Origin: Pseudofabraea citricarpa
Lineage: Eukaryota > Ascomycota > Leotiomycetes > Helotiales > Dermateaceae
NCBI GenBank assembly: GCA_029641185.1
Contig: JAPWGK010000013.1
Location: forward strand, 1,178,001-1,242,000
Length of the DNA stretch: 64,000 bases
Direction: 5' to 3'
Every line of letters starts with the position of its first letter. The stretch's first letter is position 1. Shown in pieces: positions 50,021 through 62,682 of this stretch. Below the pieces are notes generated by a model that saw nothing but the letters and a program-made list of their open reading frames with translations, searched no databases and was not told the origin of the DNA. A program made the position numbers and the translations under genes.

Positions 50021-53000
50021 ATGGCTGCACGTAATATCCTCCTATTTGGAGACCAGGCGGATGCCCCTATTCCTATGATTCGCCGAGTAATTGAAAAGTC
50101 CCGCCATTCTAAGAATCTACAGTCATTTTTGCAGAGTGCTGTCGACACCGTTCAGCTAGAAGTCCTTAAATTGACGCCGGCAGAACGTGATACCGTGGGA
50201 TCTTTTCACAGTATCCAAGAATTGGCAGAGCGCTATACGAATAAAAATGATCGCTATGGTATTGCTCAAATGGTCCTGGTCTTTGTGGCTCGGATTGGAG
50301 AGCTTATTCTGTATGTTATTATTCATGCTATTGTCTAAGTTGTTTATTCCTTAGTATTCGACATTAAAGTAACCCGGCAACTATTAGACATGTAGAGAGC
50401 AACCCGTCACTCCTGACAAGTGAAGATAACTCGCCCCAAATCCTTGCTCTGGGCATTTGCGGCGGCCTACTCGCAGCTGCAGCGGCTGCTGTGGCGAGAA
50501 ACGTCACTGAGTTGATCGATGCAGCGACTTTCCTCACAGCGGTGACTTGTCGAGTTGCAGTATCAATATCGCGACGATCTGTACAGATTGAAGACGACAC
50601 CGGGAGTTGGGCATTTTCGACTCTTGGTGGCAACATTGTTGCTCAACTTCCCTCCATCCTCGACCAGTTCCACAGAAATCAGGTATATAGAAGCACCCAA
50701 AATTCATTCGTTTTTTAGTATAAGACATATGACTGATTTGGGGCCATATATGTAGTCAATTCCACGACATCGACAAGCCTATGTTGCCATTAATGCAAAC
50801 ACTTGGGCAACGGTATTTGGACCGCCATCCGTCCTGAAAACCCTTCTCAATACTTCCGCTCCAGTAAAACAAAGCGATATTACAGTCTTGTCGGCGTTTG
50901 GTGCTGTGCACGCACCTCATTTGGCACTCCCAGACCTGGGCGAGATTATTGGGGAGAATCTTCTCCTTAAAAAGCCGATTAAATCAAATTTCAAACTTAT
51001 CTCGGGAAGCAGGTACCGTCCGTTCACTTGTTCGAGCTTACGGGATTTGCTACAAGAAACTCTGCTAGAGATTTTCCAAAAGAGCACCAACCCAGCTCGT
51101 TTGTTTGACGTTGCTGGATCATTTCTACACAAGCCAAAGGAGATCTCAATCTTCATGTTGGGAGGCACAAGCTACCTGCTGCTCTTGAAACGGTCATTGA
51201 TTACGCAAGGTTTCAAGGTAACAGTGCTCACCAATCCCCCAAGCCTAAAGGCTTCAGAAGTTCGGGGCGGCTCTGGGTCAGTTGCCATTGTTGGCATGTC
51301 AGGCCAATTTCCTGGGTCTGAAAGTGTTGATGAGATGTGGGACTCAATCATGCAACGTGGTGAATACCACCGAAAGGTAATTAATCAATCATCTGAAGCC
51401 TAGTTAGTGGTCTTGACACTAAGATTATCTAGATTCCTATTGATCGATTCGATGTTGATGCCTATATGGACGAGACAGGTCTCGCAAAAAATGCCATTAC
51501 CACTCCATACGGTTGCTTTCTAGAACACCCAGGCCTTTTTGACCACAAGATGTTCAATGTCTCCCCAAGGGAGGCTATTCAGATGGATCCCGGTCAGCGT
51601 TTGGTGATGCATGCTACCTACGAAGCTCTTGAACATGCTGGCTTCACCACCAACGGAACTCCCGCCACAGACAATAAACGCATCAGAACTTTTATAGGCA
51701 CGGGTAGTGATGACTGGAGGGAGCTTCAGCAGCCTTTAGGGGTAGATAAATACATCATTCAAGGTACCCAACGGGCATTCACACCGGGGCGCCTTCATCA
51801 CCATTTTAAATGGGAAGGTGCTACTTTCTCTGTCGATGCTGCTTGTGGTTCGACAGCCTCGGCGGTGGGAATGGCATATACAGCGCTTGTGAACCGAGAC
51901 TGTGATACCGCCATCGCTGGAGGCTCAAATATCATCGCCACTCCATACTGGCAGTCTGCTCTCAGCAAAGGTGGATTTCTATCTCCAACGGGCGGGTGCA
52001 AGACATTCCGAGGAGATGCAGATGGATACTGTCGCGGAGAAGCGATCGGAGTAATAGTGTTGAAACGGCTGGAGGATGCCCTGCAAGATAATGACAATAT
52101 TATCTCGGTCATGCGAGGCTACGCCCGTAATCATTCGGCAGAAACAGTGTCTATTACGCGTCCACATAGCCAGACACAAGAACGACTCTATAGAACTGTT
52201 TTAAACAAGGCAGGACTCGAGCCGCATGAGATCAGCTATGTTGAGATGCATGGCACTGGGACAACTGCTGGTGACTCTGCTGAGCTAGAGTCGGTAGCCA
52301 ACGTTTTCGCACAAAAGGGTAGCAGGGAGAGTCCCTTGGTCGTTGGGGCTATCAAGGCAAATATTGGACACTCCGAAGCGGTCAGATCTTGCCTCAGATG
52401 AAATAAACTACATTCACTGACACATTTTAGATGTCTGGAATTTCCTCGCTCATCAAAGCAGCAATGATGTTCCAAAAAGAATTGATTCCTCCGCAAGTAG
52501 GAATACCCCACAAACTAGGAAAGTTTGCTTGTTTAGACCAGTCATCAATTCTGGTTCCCGGTGATCCGATGTCATTTTCACGTCAATCTGTCGGACAAAA
52601 GAGAAACATCATCGTCAACAATTTTGATGCTGCCGTATGTACCACATGATAAGCAGTGAGATTATGGCTAAACTTGTATGCAGGGCGGAAACAGCTGTTT
52701 CGTACTAGAAGAGCCACCACTTCCCCAGATGAAAGAGTCAGATCCTCGTATATATCACGTTGTTACATGCTCGGGGCATAGCCTTGTGTCGCTTGAACAG
52801 AATAAACGGCGCCTTCTTCAATTTTTGTCAGAAAACAACGACACAAATCTTGCGAATTTGGCGTATACAACTACTTCTCGGAGGATGCACCATTCTCTCA
52901 GGTCTGCATACTCTGGCAGTAGTATTCAAAACATCACCGATGCCTTGGTCAAGGACCTAAAAGGTAGCATTCATGGACTCGATCGTCCGAGAGGGAAAGA

Positions 53001-56000
53001 ACCCGTAGTTTTTGTGTTCACTGGGCAAGGTGCCCATTATGCGGGTATGGGTAGAGACTTTTACAAGACATCGCCCCAGTTCCGTGCTACAGTCACAAAT
53101 TTACAGAGGGTGTGTGTAACCCATGGATTTCCATCTTTTGTACAGTTGATTGCAGATCCAAACGCAAACATGGAAGATGTCACATCCACTCAAATTCACT
53201 TGGCTCTTGTGGCTCTCCAACTTGCAGTGGTGGATCTTTGGAGGACATGGGGAATTGAGCCAGATGTTGTGATAGGTCATAGCATTGGTGAGTATGCCGC
53301 TCTCTATACTGCAGGAGTCCTTTCGGCGAACGACGTTATGTATCTTATTGGGAAACGGGCGGAACTCATCCAAGACAAGCTTACTGCAGGAACTCATGGT
53401 ATGCTCTCTATCGCGGGAACATCCGAGGACATCTCACGAGTCTTATCGGAGGAAAATCTGGGAACCTGCGAGGTGTCTTGCTTAAATAGTCCCGGGATGG
53501 TCGTTGTGAGCGGCGAACAGCCGGACCTCTTGCGACTCCATGATTTGTTAAAAGATCAGCAAATCAAGTGCAAACTGCTGGATGTGCCATACGCCATGCA
53601 TTCCCGGCAAATGGATAGCATTATTCCAGAATTCAGACAACTGGCGCGGGGTGTACGATTCAACACGCCCAAAATCAAGTTCGTCTCAACCCTCCTCGGC
53701 GATCTCGTAACCGAAAGTACCGTATTTGGCATAGACTACTTGGTACGACATACAAGAGAGCCCGTCAAGTTTGAACAGGCAATTGCCAATTGTACTTCAC
53801 GGCAACTTGCAGATTCGGCAGCACTCTGGCTGGAGATAGGGCCCAACCCCATTTGTCTAGGACTGGTCCGGTCTAACATCAATATTCCCTCTGCAAATGC
53901 CCTGGCCAGTATCAAAAATGGAGACAGCAATTGGAAGACTGCGTCAGTTGTTCTTGCGGCCAGCTACCAGGCTAGCAGACCAGTTCGTTGGCGTGAATAT
54001 CACCGAGAATTTGCCGCTTCCCTATCTCATATAACCACTTTACCTAAATATGCCTTCGACACGAGGGACTTCTGGATCACGTTTAGCGATAAGACCCAGA
54101 GGCTGCAGCCAAATGGCTCGACCCCCGAGAGAACAATTGAAACACAGCCTATTTCAACTTGTCTACATCACCTGGTGAAACGGGAAGACAACGAACAAGA
54201 GCAATTGGCTACTTTCACATCAGATGTGTCAAAGCCGTCACTTTTGAAGATTATTCAGGGCCACAAGCTGGCTGGGATCGCTGTATGCCCGGCAGGAGTC
54301 TTTAGTGATATGGCTCTCACGGCGGTGCGATATCTTTTGACTGACGGAGTGTCCACCGCCTTATGTCCATCGTTCTCTATCTTGGAAACTCAAATAGACC
54401 ACCCCATTGTGCCCACACCCAATTCTCAGAAAGTTGTGCAAGTAAGTGTCCGAAGAGAGAAACACTTAGCCGATGACTTTTGGGTCTCGTTTAGCGATAA
54501 CACTAATCCATCGTCTCCCACGATCTCCAAATGTCTTGTTCGCATCCGCGATGAGAAGGCTTTCGAGCTCGAAAGGCAAACACTACTATCATCGATAGAA
54601 CCAAAGATTGCTAGGTTAATGAAAGATGCAAGGTCTGGACTCGCAAATCGGTTTCAGGGGAAGATATTTTATAAACTTTTCTCTAACCTCATGGACTATA
54701 ATGGCCCATACGAGGCTGTTGAGGAGGCTGTCATCAGTAACGACTTCTGTGAAGCCATTGCAACAGTGAGGCTTCCACGACATGATAATTCTGATCGGGA
54801 TCAGACGTTTACATTGTCACCATACTGGAGCGATGCTCTTACTCACTTGGCCGGATTTCTGTTCAACGGCAATCCCATGAATTCTTCCGATGATGAAGTC
54901 TACATCGCCACGCACATAGAGCGCATGGAAATTGGGGCCCGGGATTTCTCATCAGATGTCCCCTACCAAATCTACTCCTACGTTGAGCGCCAGGAAGAAT
55001 CTGAACGGGGTGATAGCTATCGGGGACACGTCTATATTCTTCACGAAGGTTCTATCGTGGGTTTTTTACAAGGTGCTAGTTTCCGCAAAATGCCACGTAA
55101 AACCCTCCAACGTATTTTGGGCAAGGTCGACCCTCCAAGAACAACTAATGGTCACCTACAGGGTCCCAATTCCTCAACAGGCTCTGCACAATCAAATCAT
55201 TATGTTGGGGTGTCAGAAAAGTCTCCACCCATCAAAAATGGTGACTCTTCCCACAACATCAATGGACAGACTACCTCCATCATCGCCACATTCCTTTCGA
55301 TATTGCTCGAAGAAACAGGAATGGCAGAGAGTGAACTCAATTCCTCTATCTTCTTTTCTGAGATTGGCGTTGATTCCTTAATGTCTATTTCAATTCTTGC
55401 CGCACTCAAGGCAGAGACTGGCCTAGAGCTAGGAGCTTCGTTTCTCATGGAACATCCTACACTTGAGGACGCGCAAAGGGCATTGAAAGTGATCGAAAAT
55501 AAAACCTCCGGCTCTAAAAATGGGATCGTAGTAACAAATGGGCACAATGAGGTGGCACATGACCGGCGAGAATGCAATGTCGTTCTTTTGCAAGGACCTG
55601 CCACTTCTTCTTCTCGAACTCCCCTCTTTCTGATCGCAGACGGAGCTGGCTCTGCCGCTGCATACATTCACCTTCCAAAAATCGGTCAAGATCTCCCGGT
55701 CTTTGCAGTTGAGTCGCCGTGGGTCCAAGACCCCGAGAACTTCACTTCCAGCTTCGGTGAAGTCGCGGTCATGTATATGGCTGCGATTCGCGCAAAACAG
55801 CCCCAAGGACCATACCTACTCGGAGGCTGGTCTGCAGGTGGAGTATTTGCATACGAAGTTGCTAGGTTGTTGTTGGAAGCCGGAGAGCAGGTCACGGGAC
55901 TGATCATCATCGACATTCCCGGACCACGCCATGTCAACCTTGCAAAGGTGACAGCGCCAACGATGGCCATTATAGATCAGATTGGGATGCTGAGTGGCAT

Positions 56001-56459
56001 TGATCGCAGCTATTCTGACTCTTCTCCACAGGCCCAGCGGTTGAGAAAGCATATGTTGAGCACCGTGACATGTTTTAGCCAGCTAGATCCAATCCCCATG
56101 AGCGCTGGTCGCCGCCCAGATGCCACGTTCATTGTTTGGGCTACGAAGGATATTGTTCCCAAAACCACTGATGGCAATAGCAGTCCGAGTTCGTTGTGCC
56201 TGAACGCCTGGTTCTATCCGTCTCCTCACGAAGTTGGCCCCAATGGATGGGATGTGCTTGTAGGGAACAAACTGAAATGCTTTCAGGTGCAGGGAGATCA
56301 TTTCTCAATCATGACGATTCCAGAAGTAAGTCCTCATACGATTGTTTCTTCCGGGGTTGCCATTGCTATTAAAACTGACTCGCACGTTCTTCTTAGGTTG
56401 GAGACCTTGGCAAGATTATTCAGGATGCTGTTCGCGAGTGTAGCGGATTTGACGGGTAG
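50021..56459 (+). CDS. Non-reducing polyketide synthase, SAT-KS-AT-PT-ACP-TE
   Basis: It predicts 2020 aa in seven exons with all phases closing. SAT (1-~360): GICGG with Cys121 and VHAPHL with His247. KS (~373-800): VDAACGST with Cys540, EMHGTGTTAGD and NIGHSEA. AT (~895-1200): FTGQGAHYAGMG and GHSIGEYAAL with Ser986. PT (~1290-1590): QGHKLAGIAVCPAGVF with His1313 and YWSDALTHLAGF with Asp1503. One ACP: IGVDSLMSI with Ser1684. TE (~1750-2010): GGWSAGG with Ser1836 and QGDHFSIM with His1992. There is no methyltransferase or reducing domain, so an unmethylated aromatic acid such as orsellinic acid or a 6-alkyl homologue is the expected product, released by the TE. The KS motif DAACGST departs from the common DTACSSS, but all catalytic residues are present. 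It probably supplies the aromatic acceptor for the UbiA enzyme. Confidence 0.95.
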
Positions 56460-58109
56460 TTGGGCAAATGCATAGACTCGACTTTTGTCAAATTTTAGAG
56501 ATGGAGCATTTTATGATTACCGCGTTATATTTTCTGCTTTTTAGATTTTTCTATACTGCCACCGTAGAACTGAGACGGCGCACCATAATACAGGAACATA
56601 GTACGCGTCACTTAAATGACATCCTTCACAAAAACTATGCCACCAGCTCAACCTATGTGCTCTCCTATAATTTCTCAGTGATGACAGAGATTTAATATCA
56701 TGTCTGTCTATGTCTGCCTACAGTTTGGTAGGAAGTACCTAGAATTAGTTGTGATGTGTCTTGCGTAGCTGGTAAAGTACGGCTACGTGTACGGCAACGG
56801 CTTTCCCTACCTAACTTTAGCCCCTTTTCCCTCGCTTCTCTTCTCGCTCATCTGGCCAATCAGCAATTTGCCCGCCTATATTGATCGGGTTTAGCCTTGA
56901 ACCCACTTTCCCCAGTACCTAAGGTACCTACTACCCTACTATCTGCATACCTAGGTAGGTAAGTAGGTAGGTAGGTAGGTAAGCTGATCGTATGTTGAGT
57001 ACCTATGTACCCAGACGCAGCATTCCTGATCTCCACCTGTCCCCTCCTCTCTGCGTCTTTGTTTACTCGTTGGTGCGGGTAAGCACGGACTGATACCTTG
57101 ATCTGACATTGCAGGAGGCAGATAAGCCCGGTAGGTAAGACGTGCAGGAGCGGCGAGGCTAGACAGCTAGCTATCTACCTACCTAGGTATCTGACTTTGC
57201 AGTGGTAGTGGCAATAACTTCCTTGTAATGACACCATCGCCCTCCTGTACTGTAGCACAGATAGATCGCCAAGCAATCGGAAGCGCTCGTCAGTTCCTAC
57301 CTGTACGTAGTAACGTATGTATAGTAAGCGCTATTACGAGCACACAGACGGGACATAGAGGGAGCATACGCGTTTATCCGAAGACTTCAACTTAAGCCGG
57401 AATGCGCCACAACGGTACTGTAAGCTCTGATTCATCATACATAATGCAGTACCACCTTCTGTATTTGAAACATCTCATCGAATTCGTTTTGGATTTGGCA
57501 CGAAGGATATGTTAAGGCTCTGAGGTCCATCATCTTAGGACGCCATTTTCTTTAGCGTCCTTCCTTGGTTTGAATCTTGTATCTACTCGCCCAATTATCT
57601 CAGTTGGCCTCTCGTATACGCTTAGATGTGCTGCGAGCTTACGGCACGGACCGAGAGACGGGTGGCAGCGGCTTCTGAGCAGAAACTCCCGAGTTGATCG
57701 GCAGAGCTATCTGTTTTCCTTGGTTCGCTCGGAAACGTGTATAACTCTCTTGTCGCTTCAACCTTATGTACCTTTGAGGCAATAAAAGGTATCATAAAAC
57801 TCAACGCTCTGACTCGATGATATGCGCGAATGTGAGCAAATCAGGACTCTGCTTGCATAAGACATGCATGGTTTTGCAGTATATGGTGATGATGAACAGG
57901 ATAGTGCCTACTGCACTGCAGTAAGACTCTTGACAGATGCAAGGAGTTTGTGCCCGGGTAAATCTGGAACTGGCTACTAGGTGTCTTATGCGAGGCTATT
58001 GGCTTTTACAAAATTGTGCTTGGCTCAAGTCCATCCTTTATATGGCAATTGTATATACTCATTTGATTTGTCAATCATTCTATTCCATAGATTTCAATCA
58101 ACTTAGAGA
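56460..58109. other. Intergenic, upstream of the Zn2Cys6 regulator
   Basis: No supportable gene. A TAGG/GTAG repeat lies at about 56951-56982 with TACCTAGGTA palindromes at 56948-56957 and 57180-57189. I found no good copy of the cluster 15-bp element, so the regulator itself may not be controlled by it. Confidence 0.5.
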
Positions 58110-60068
58110 ATGAGTCACAGTAGGTGTCGCTCTTCACTGTACGGGAATTCAAGTTTATCAAAGAACAGGATATGCGGAGACACGAAGTAGCTCTGGATGC
58201 TGGACTTGTCGGCTCCGGAGAAAAAAGTGCGACGAGGCGCGCCCTAGATGTTCAAGTTGCAACTTATTACAGATATCCTGTTTTGGCTATGGTCAAAAGC
58301 CGGACTGGATGGATGGAGGTGATATGGAGAGAGCGGTAGCAAAAGCGACTTTAGATGCTGTGCGACAAACTACCACTCGCAACCGACGCCTGCGGCGTTC
58401 GCAGAACTTGTCAAATTCGGCCGTTTCGTACAATGCTCCCACGTCGTCGTGTCTCCCAGCTGGTGATATTCTTCATACAGATCCTTTGAATACTGAAGTT
58501 GAACAGGACATTGGGTTCTACGAAGCCAGTCTGCATGACATAACTACAATTGTCCCTCGACTACCAACTACCCTGGACCTCAACAGGTCTTCTGAGGAAA
58601 GAAACTCGGCCTTCTTACAGAGGACAACCCTTTCCCCGCCGCCGGCGAATGTTAGTGTTGAAAATGAAGCAAGAAGTATATTGCAGGATTTATCCACCTT
58701 CAGTGAGAGTGTTGAAGAAAAGGGCGCTAGCTCAATCATGGATTACATGGACTCCGTGTTCTTTTTACAATTTCCTCTTCATGGTCCATTACTGACTGTA
58801 GGTGGGAGAGGATGGTTGCTCTGGATACTCATACACGTACGGCCGTTTCAAATTATAACAGAATCATTGTGTGTTCAATGTCACCGATCTCTACAATATC
58901 AACAAAGTCGTACAAATTCCAACTCTACACAAGAGAGTGATGTAGAAAAGAGCCTATCACTTCTGCTGTCAGAATTAAACCAATACATTGGGCGTGTGAG
59001 TCTGCAGGATACCAATGTTCGAGAAGGGAAAATCGGCATTCTTGCTTGCACCGTTCAGTTAATATTTTTAGAGGTGATTGTCCCATAAAACTCGCGTTCT
59101 CTTATTTCTACAACCAAGGTCTAATAATTGATGTTTAGATCTTTCAAGGTGAATCCTTGATGTGGAGGACACACCTACAGGCAGCATCTAGTCTCGTGGC
59201 ATTTCTTACACCTGTGAGCCACTTTACGAAACCAGGCGTTATATTACACACAGTGAAAAAAAACTGACAAGCTGAACAGGAGAATCTCAATACTCATGAA
59301 ACCAGCATGCTCCATTCGAATATTTATAACAACGCATTTAAATTTTTTGCCGGCCTCTTTGTCTGGTTTGATGTAATATCTGCTGCATCCATGGGCACTA
59401 AGCATCTTATACAGGACGAGGATGAACGGCTCCTAGAATTGAATGTAGTCGACCTTGGGAGTTTGATAGGTTGTGAAAATTGGATAGTAGTTACTATCTT
59501 AAAAATCACTGCACTTTATCACTGGAAACAAGAGAGAGAGAGAGATGGTAGATTAAGTGTTTCCGAGCTAGTACGTCGATCAGAGCCGCTTGAGAGGCGT
59601 TTGAAGCAGAGCTTGACTAGATCGCCGAGTTTGATTTATCAGTCTACAATGAGCTCTGATGCGTCCACTACACATGGAAACTCTCAAAAGGACATTGTAA
59701 CAAGGGTTTTTGTTGGCTCTACACTATCATACCTCCACTTTGTTGTTTCCGGTGCTCACCCAGAACTCTCCGAGATGCGAGAGAGCATTACAACAACCAT
59801 TGAGGCCTTCCAAAAGCTTCCGCATCCTTGGCTATTGCGAAGCTTAGCATGGCCCTTCTGCGTCACTGGCTGTTTTGTATTACCTGAAGAGCGGGGCGTA
59901 CTAAGGAATCTGGTCTCTGTTGCAGGAGTACATGGTCCCACGGGTGGAAGCCTGGGTACGGCCCTGGAAGTAGTAGAGCAGTGTTGGAAGATGCAAGAGA
60001 GCTCACTTGGATTATGCGACTGGAGAAAAGCAGCGAGTAGTCTTGGGTATGACACTCTTTTTATATGA
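58110..60068 (+). CDS. Zn2Cys6 transcription factor, probable pathway regulator
   Basis: It predicts 592 aa in four exons (58110-58119, 58169-59073, 59139-59213, 59280-60068). The N-terminal binuclear zinc cluster reads CWTCRLRRKKCDEARPRCSS followed by CNLLQISC, with six cysteines in the CX2CX6CX6CX2CX6C pattern, then GYGQKPDWM. The rest matches the fungal-specific regulatory domain of the Fungal_trans_2 (PF11951) type: SSLVAFLTP, FKFFAGLFVWFDVISAASM, LGSLIGCENWIVVTILKITA, HPWLLRSLAWPFCVTGCFV, and the usual ending WRKAASSLGYDTLFI. The first coding exon is only 10 nt (ATG AGT CAC A). Located in the cluster between the PKS and the second P450, it is the best candidate to bind the 15-bp element in the core promoters; that link is inference. 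Confidence 0.9.
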
Positions 60069-60173
60069 TCATTTGCTCGTTTCCCCCCTAGACCATTCTA
60101 AGTTGCGTAAGAAAACTCTTAAAAAGAAGTCTGGGTTCTGTCACATGAACGGCACGTGAGGCTCCGCTGGCTT

Positions 60174-62097
60174 TCACCTCCTCCGCCTCACCTCAATCTC
60201 AACGCCCATATCTGGAAAAACAACGCCCGAACCCTCTAAATTCCTGGGCCTGTCACCCCCCTTTCCAGCCACATCACCAGTCAACCTAACCTCCCAACTT
60301 CTCAACAGCTCAACCAGTACCACTTTCATCTCATTGCCCGCAAAGAAGCGCCCAGGACATGCATGGTTTCCGTGCCCGAAATTCAAACTGTCAGCCGACG
60401 TCGTGACAAATTGGTGTTTGCTCTCCTGCCCGGCCACCGCACGCAGGTTAGCGAAGCGGAATCCGTCAAACTGATCTGGAGGGAGCGTGGAGGGTGGATT
60501 GTTGGAGGGCGCAAAGGTGGGTGTGCTGGTGGATGTGTGTACGGGGAAGGCAGGAAAGGCAATGCGTGTGCCGGTCGGCAGTGTGTGGCCTGTAGACAGT
60601 GCGAGGGGGGCTGTAGTCTCGCGGACCATGGTAACTAAGGTAAGATAGCTCTGTCAGTTAATTGGTAGATTTATATCTGACTATGGGGCCCACGTACAGA
60701 GAGCAGGCGGAGAGAGTCGTTGAGATTCCTTCATAAAGCTATCGAGCTTTTTGAGCTTTGGGATGCTTGATTTCTTGATCTTATGGAGGCCATCATTGTC
60801 TTCGTCGTGACCGTCCTCAGCTAGGACGTTCTGGATCTCGTCTAGCAAAGGCTGAACGTATTGGGGTCTTGCGGCGAGGTCTAGGATGGTGTGGAAGGTG
60901 GCTTGTGATGTTGTGTGGATTGCACCGAACGCGACTAGGTCATTTCTCAGCTTGGTGGGTGCGAGGAGTCTATCAAGCAAGACTTACGAGACATTTGAAG
61001 ATGGTACATCTCTGCGGGCTTGGCTGCTGATGGGTCGTCCAGTTGGTTCAGAATCCTGCGTGTACAGTGTATCAGAATTATGGCCTGGATCTCACGTAAG
61101 GATCTCAAAACCACCTACCATGAGAAGAAAGTGCCTTGCCTATCGCTGGAAGAATCCTTGGAAGCTTTCTCATTCCCCAACTCGGCCAAACACGTCTTCA
61201 AAATAGGTTCAAGGATCTTGCCACCACGCTTTTTGTTTTGTTTTAACCTTCGAATGGCAGGGACTATATTGGTGTTAGTTAGGTCAGTCCTCTCTGAGAG
61301 ACAGTTTGTGGACATGAGATCTCCGAGGTGGAGGCTTGAGTCCCAACTTGGTGGGTATACTTACGGAATGGTGATACAATCCCATGCAACCATGTGGGAT
61401 ATTGTAAAATGGCTCTCCTAGCTCCTTCGCAATCCATAGCATAATTTATCGTGGCATCGACCCACTCCGCATCTCTGCTAGTGGGAAGGCCAATGAATAC
61501 TCGACTGCTAAGCAACGCTATGATCCGAGTAATGAACGGGTAAAGAGTTATCTTCGTCCAGTCTTCACATGGGCCTAACTCCTTGAAAGCATATCGGATT
61601 TCATCTTGCAAAGCATCGAGAGTGCTTGCAATATTCCGTGTCAGATCGCCCTTGATAGTTCGCAGCACCAGTGGATCCCCAGCTCCAATTCCTGTGTGTT
61701 TGTAAAGAAATATCTGTTTAATCACCTGGTTGAATGAAGTCTGCCTTTCGGGAAGGTTTCGAACTTCTTCCAGAGTCGAGATTGGTAATATGGCAATTGG
61801 CGGCTCAAATGGCATAAAAAATGGTGTATTTGGGTACTATAACCAATTTAGCAAATGGAGCACAGTTATATCGACGGGAGTTCATGCCTTTGAGTAGCCA
61901 TCAAGCATAGCGGCTTGACTGTCCTTGTACTTAGACAAATCGATAACGGGTAGATTTAGAGGTTTCCGTCGGGTCATAAATTTTGCAATTGGTAGGACAA
62001 CAACGATGAATAACAAGGCACTCATCCATGCTGGAACGGTTCCCAGTGGCGTCATAATTGCGTTGGAAGACAATTCCAAAGGGAATTTCAGAGGCAT
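60174..62097 (-). CDS. Cytochrome P450 of the fungal FGHGxHACPGRFFA class
   Basis: An N-terminal membrane helix (MSALLFIVVVLPIAKFM) precedes MPFEPPIAILPISTLEEV, a substrate-region block of the fungal ent-kaurene-oxidase/meroterpenoid P450 class. Further blocks are WTKITLYPFITRIIALLSSR, the I-helix LAFGAIHTTSQATFHT (acid of the usual GxDT replaced, common in this class), MKESQRLSPPAL (ExxR), TGHTLPTGTRIAFPAF, and the heme loop NFGHGNHACPGRFFAGNEMK. At least five introns are needed. The first fits only with a GC donor (AAG|GCATGA), as no in-phase GT precedes the stop. It diverges from the last monooxygenase with a shared 585-bp promoter that carries element copy 8. It likely oxidises the cyclised terpenoid part. 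Confidence 0.9.
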
Positions 62098-62682
62098 ACT
62101 GTAATAGGCTGTCGCTTGAATATTTCCAGACTGGCAAAAATAACAACCAATACAAATAGCCGGGGAAAGCTTCTAAATAGTTATCTGGAAGGTTGCAGCG
62201 CTGGGCTACCTAGATGAGTGTTCTGTAGACCTCCTATATTTGTTACCAAAGTACTTATTATTCGTGTAGCGCCGGCTCAACTACTTTCGGGGGACAGTAA
62301 AATCGGATGAGACGGTCCGTTTTGGTGATGCCAGAATATCATCCTTTTTTGAACTTTGCTTGTTTCGACTTAATTGGTTTCTGCTTGACTGCCTTATTGG
62401 TGGGTGTTATGCCCAACAAGGCAGGGCGAGTCGAGAGAGGAAGCCAAAGGCGAATCTAATAATATCGCTTAATAATGCATTTAGTGTCGTCGAGGAAATA
62501 TGCACATCTGTTGACCAATACCTGTGCCGATTGATAGTACAATGCGTATTAACTCCCTGCTGGAAAACAAATCAACTCGACTTCGACGTCTAATACAAAT
62601 TCAAATCAAGACAGGCAGTTGCTTGCAAAGCTTCGCCTAATTCCATTTGCTAATTTGAAGTACGTTCGACCAAAATTGAAGC
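62098..62682. promoter_or_regulatory. Divergent promoter of P450-2 and FMO 3
   Basis: These 585 bases lie between two divergent starts. They contain element copy 8 at 62420-62434 and a weaker relative at 62360-62374 (minus strand ATTAAGTCGAAACAA). No gene is visible. Confidence 0.55.
62420..62434 (+). promoter_or_regulatory. Cluster 15-bp element, copy 8
   Basis: The sequence is GGCAGGGCGAGTCGA, 13 of 15 identical to copies 6 and 7. It is 249 bp upstream of FMO 3 and 323 bp upstream of P450-2. Confidence 0.6.
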
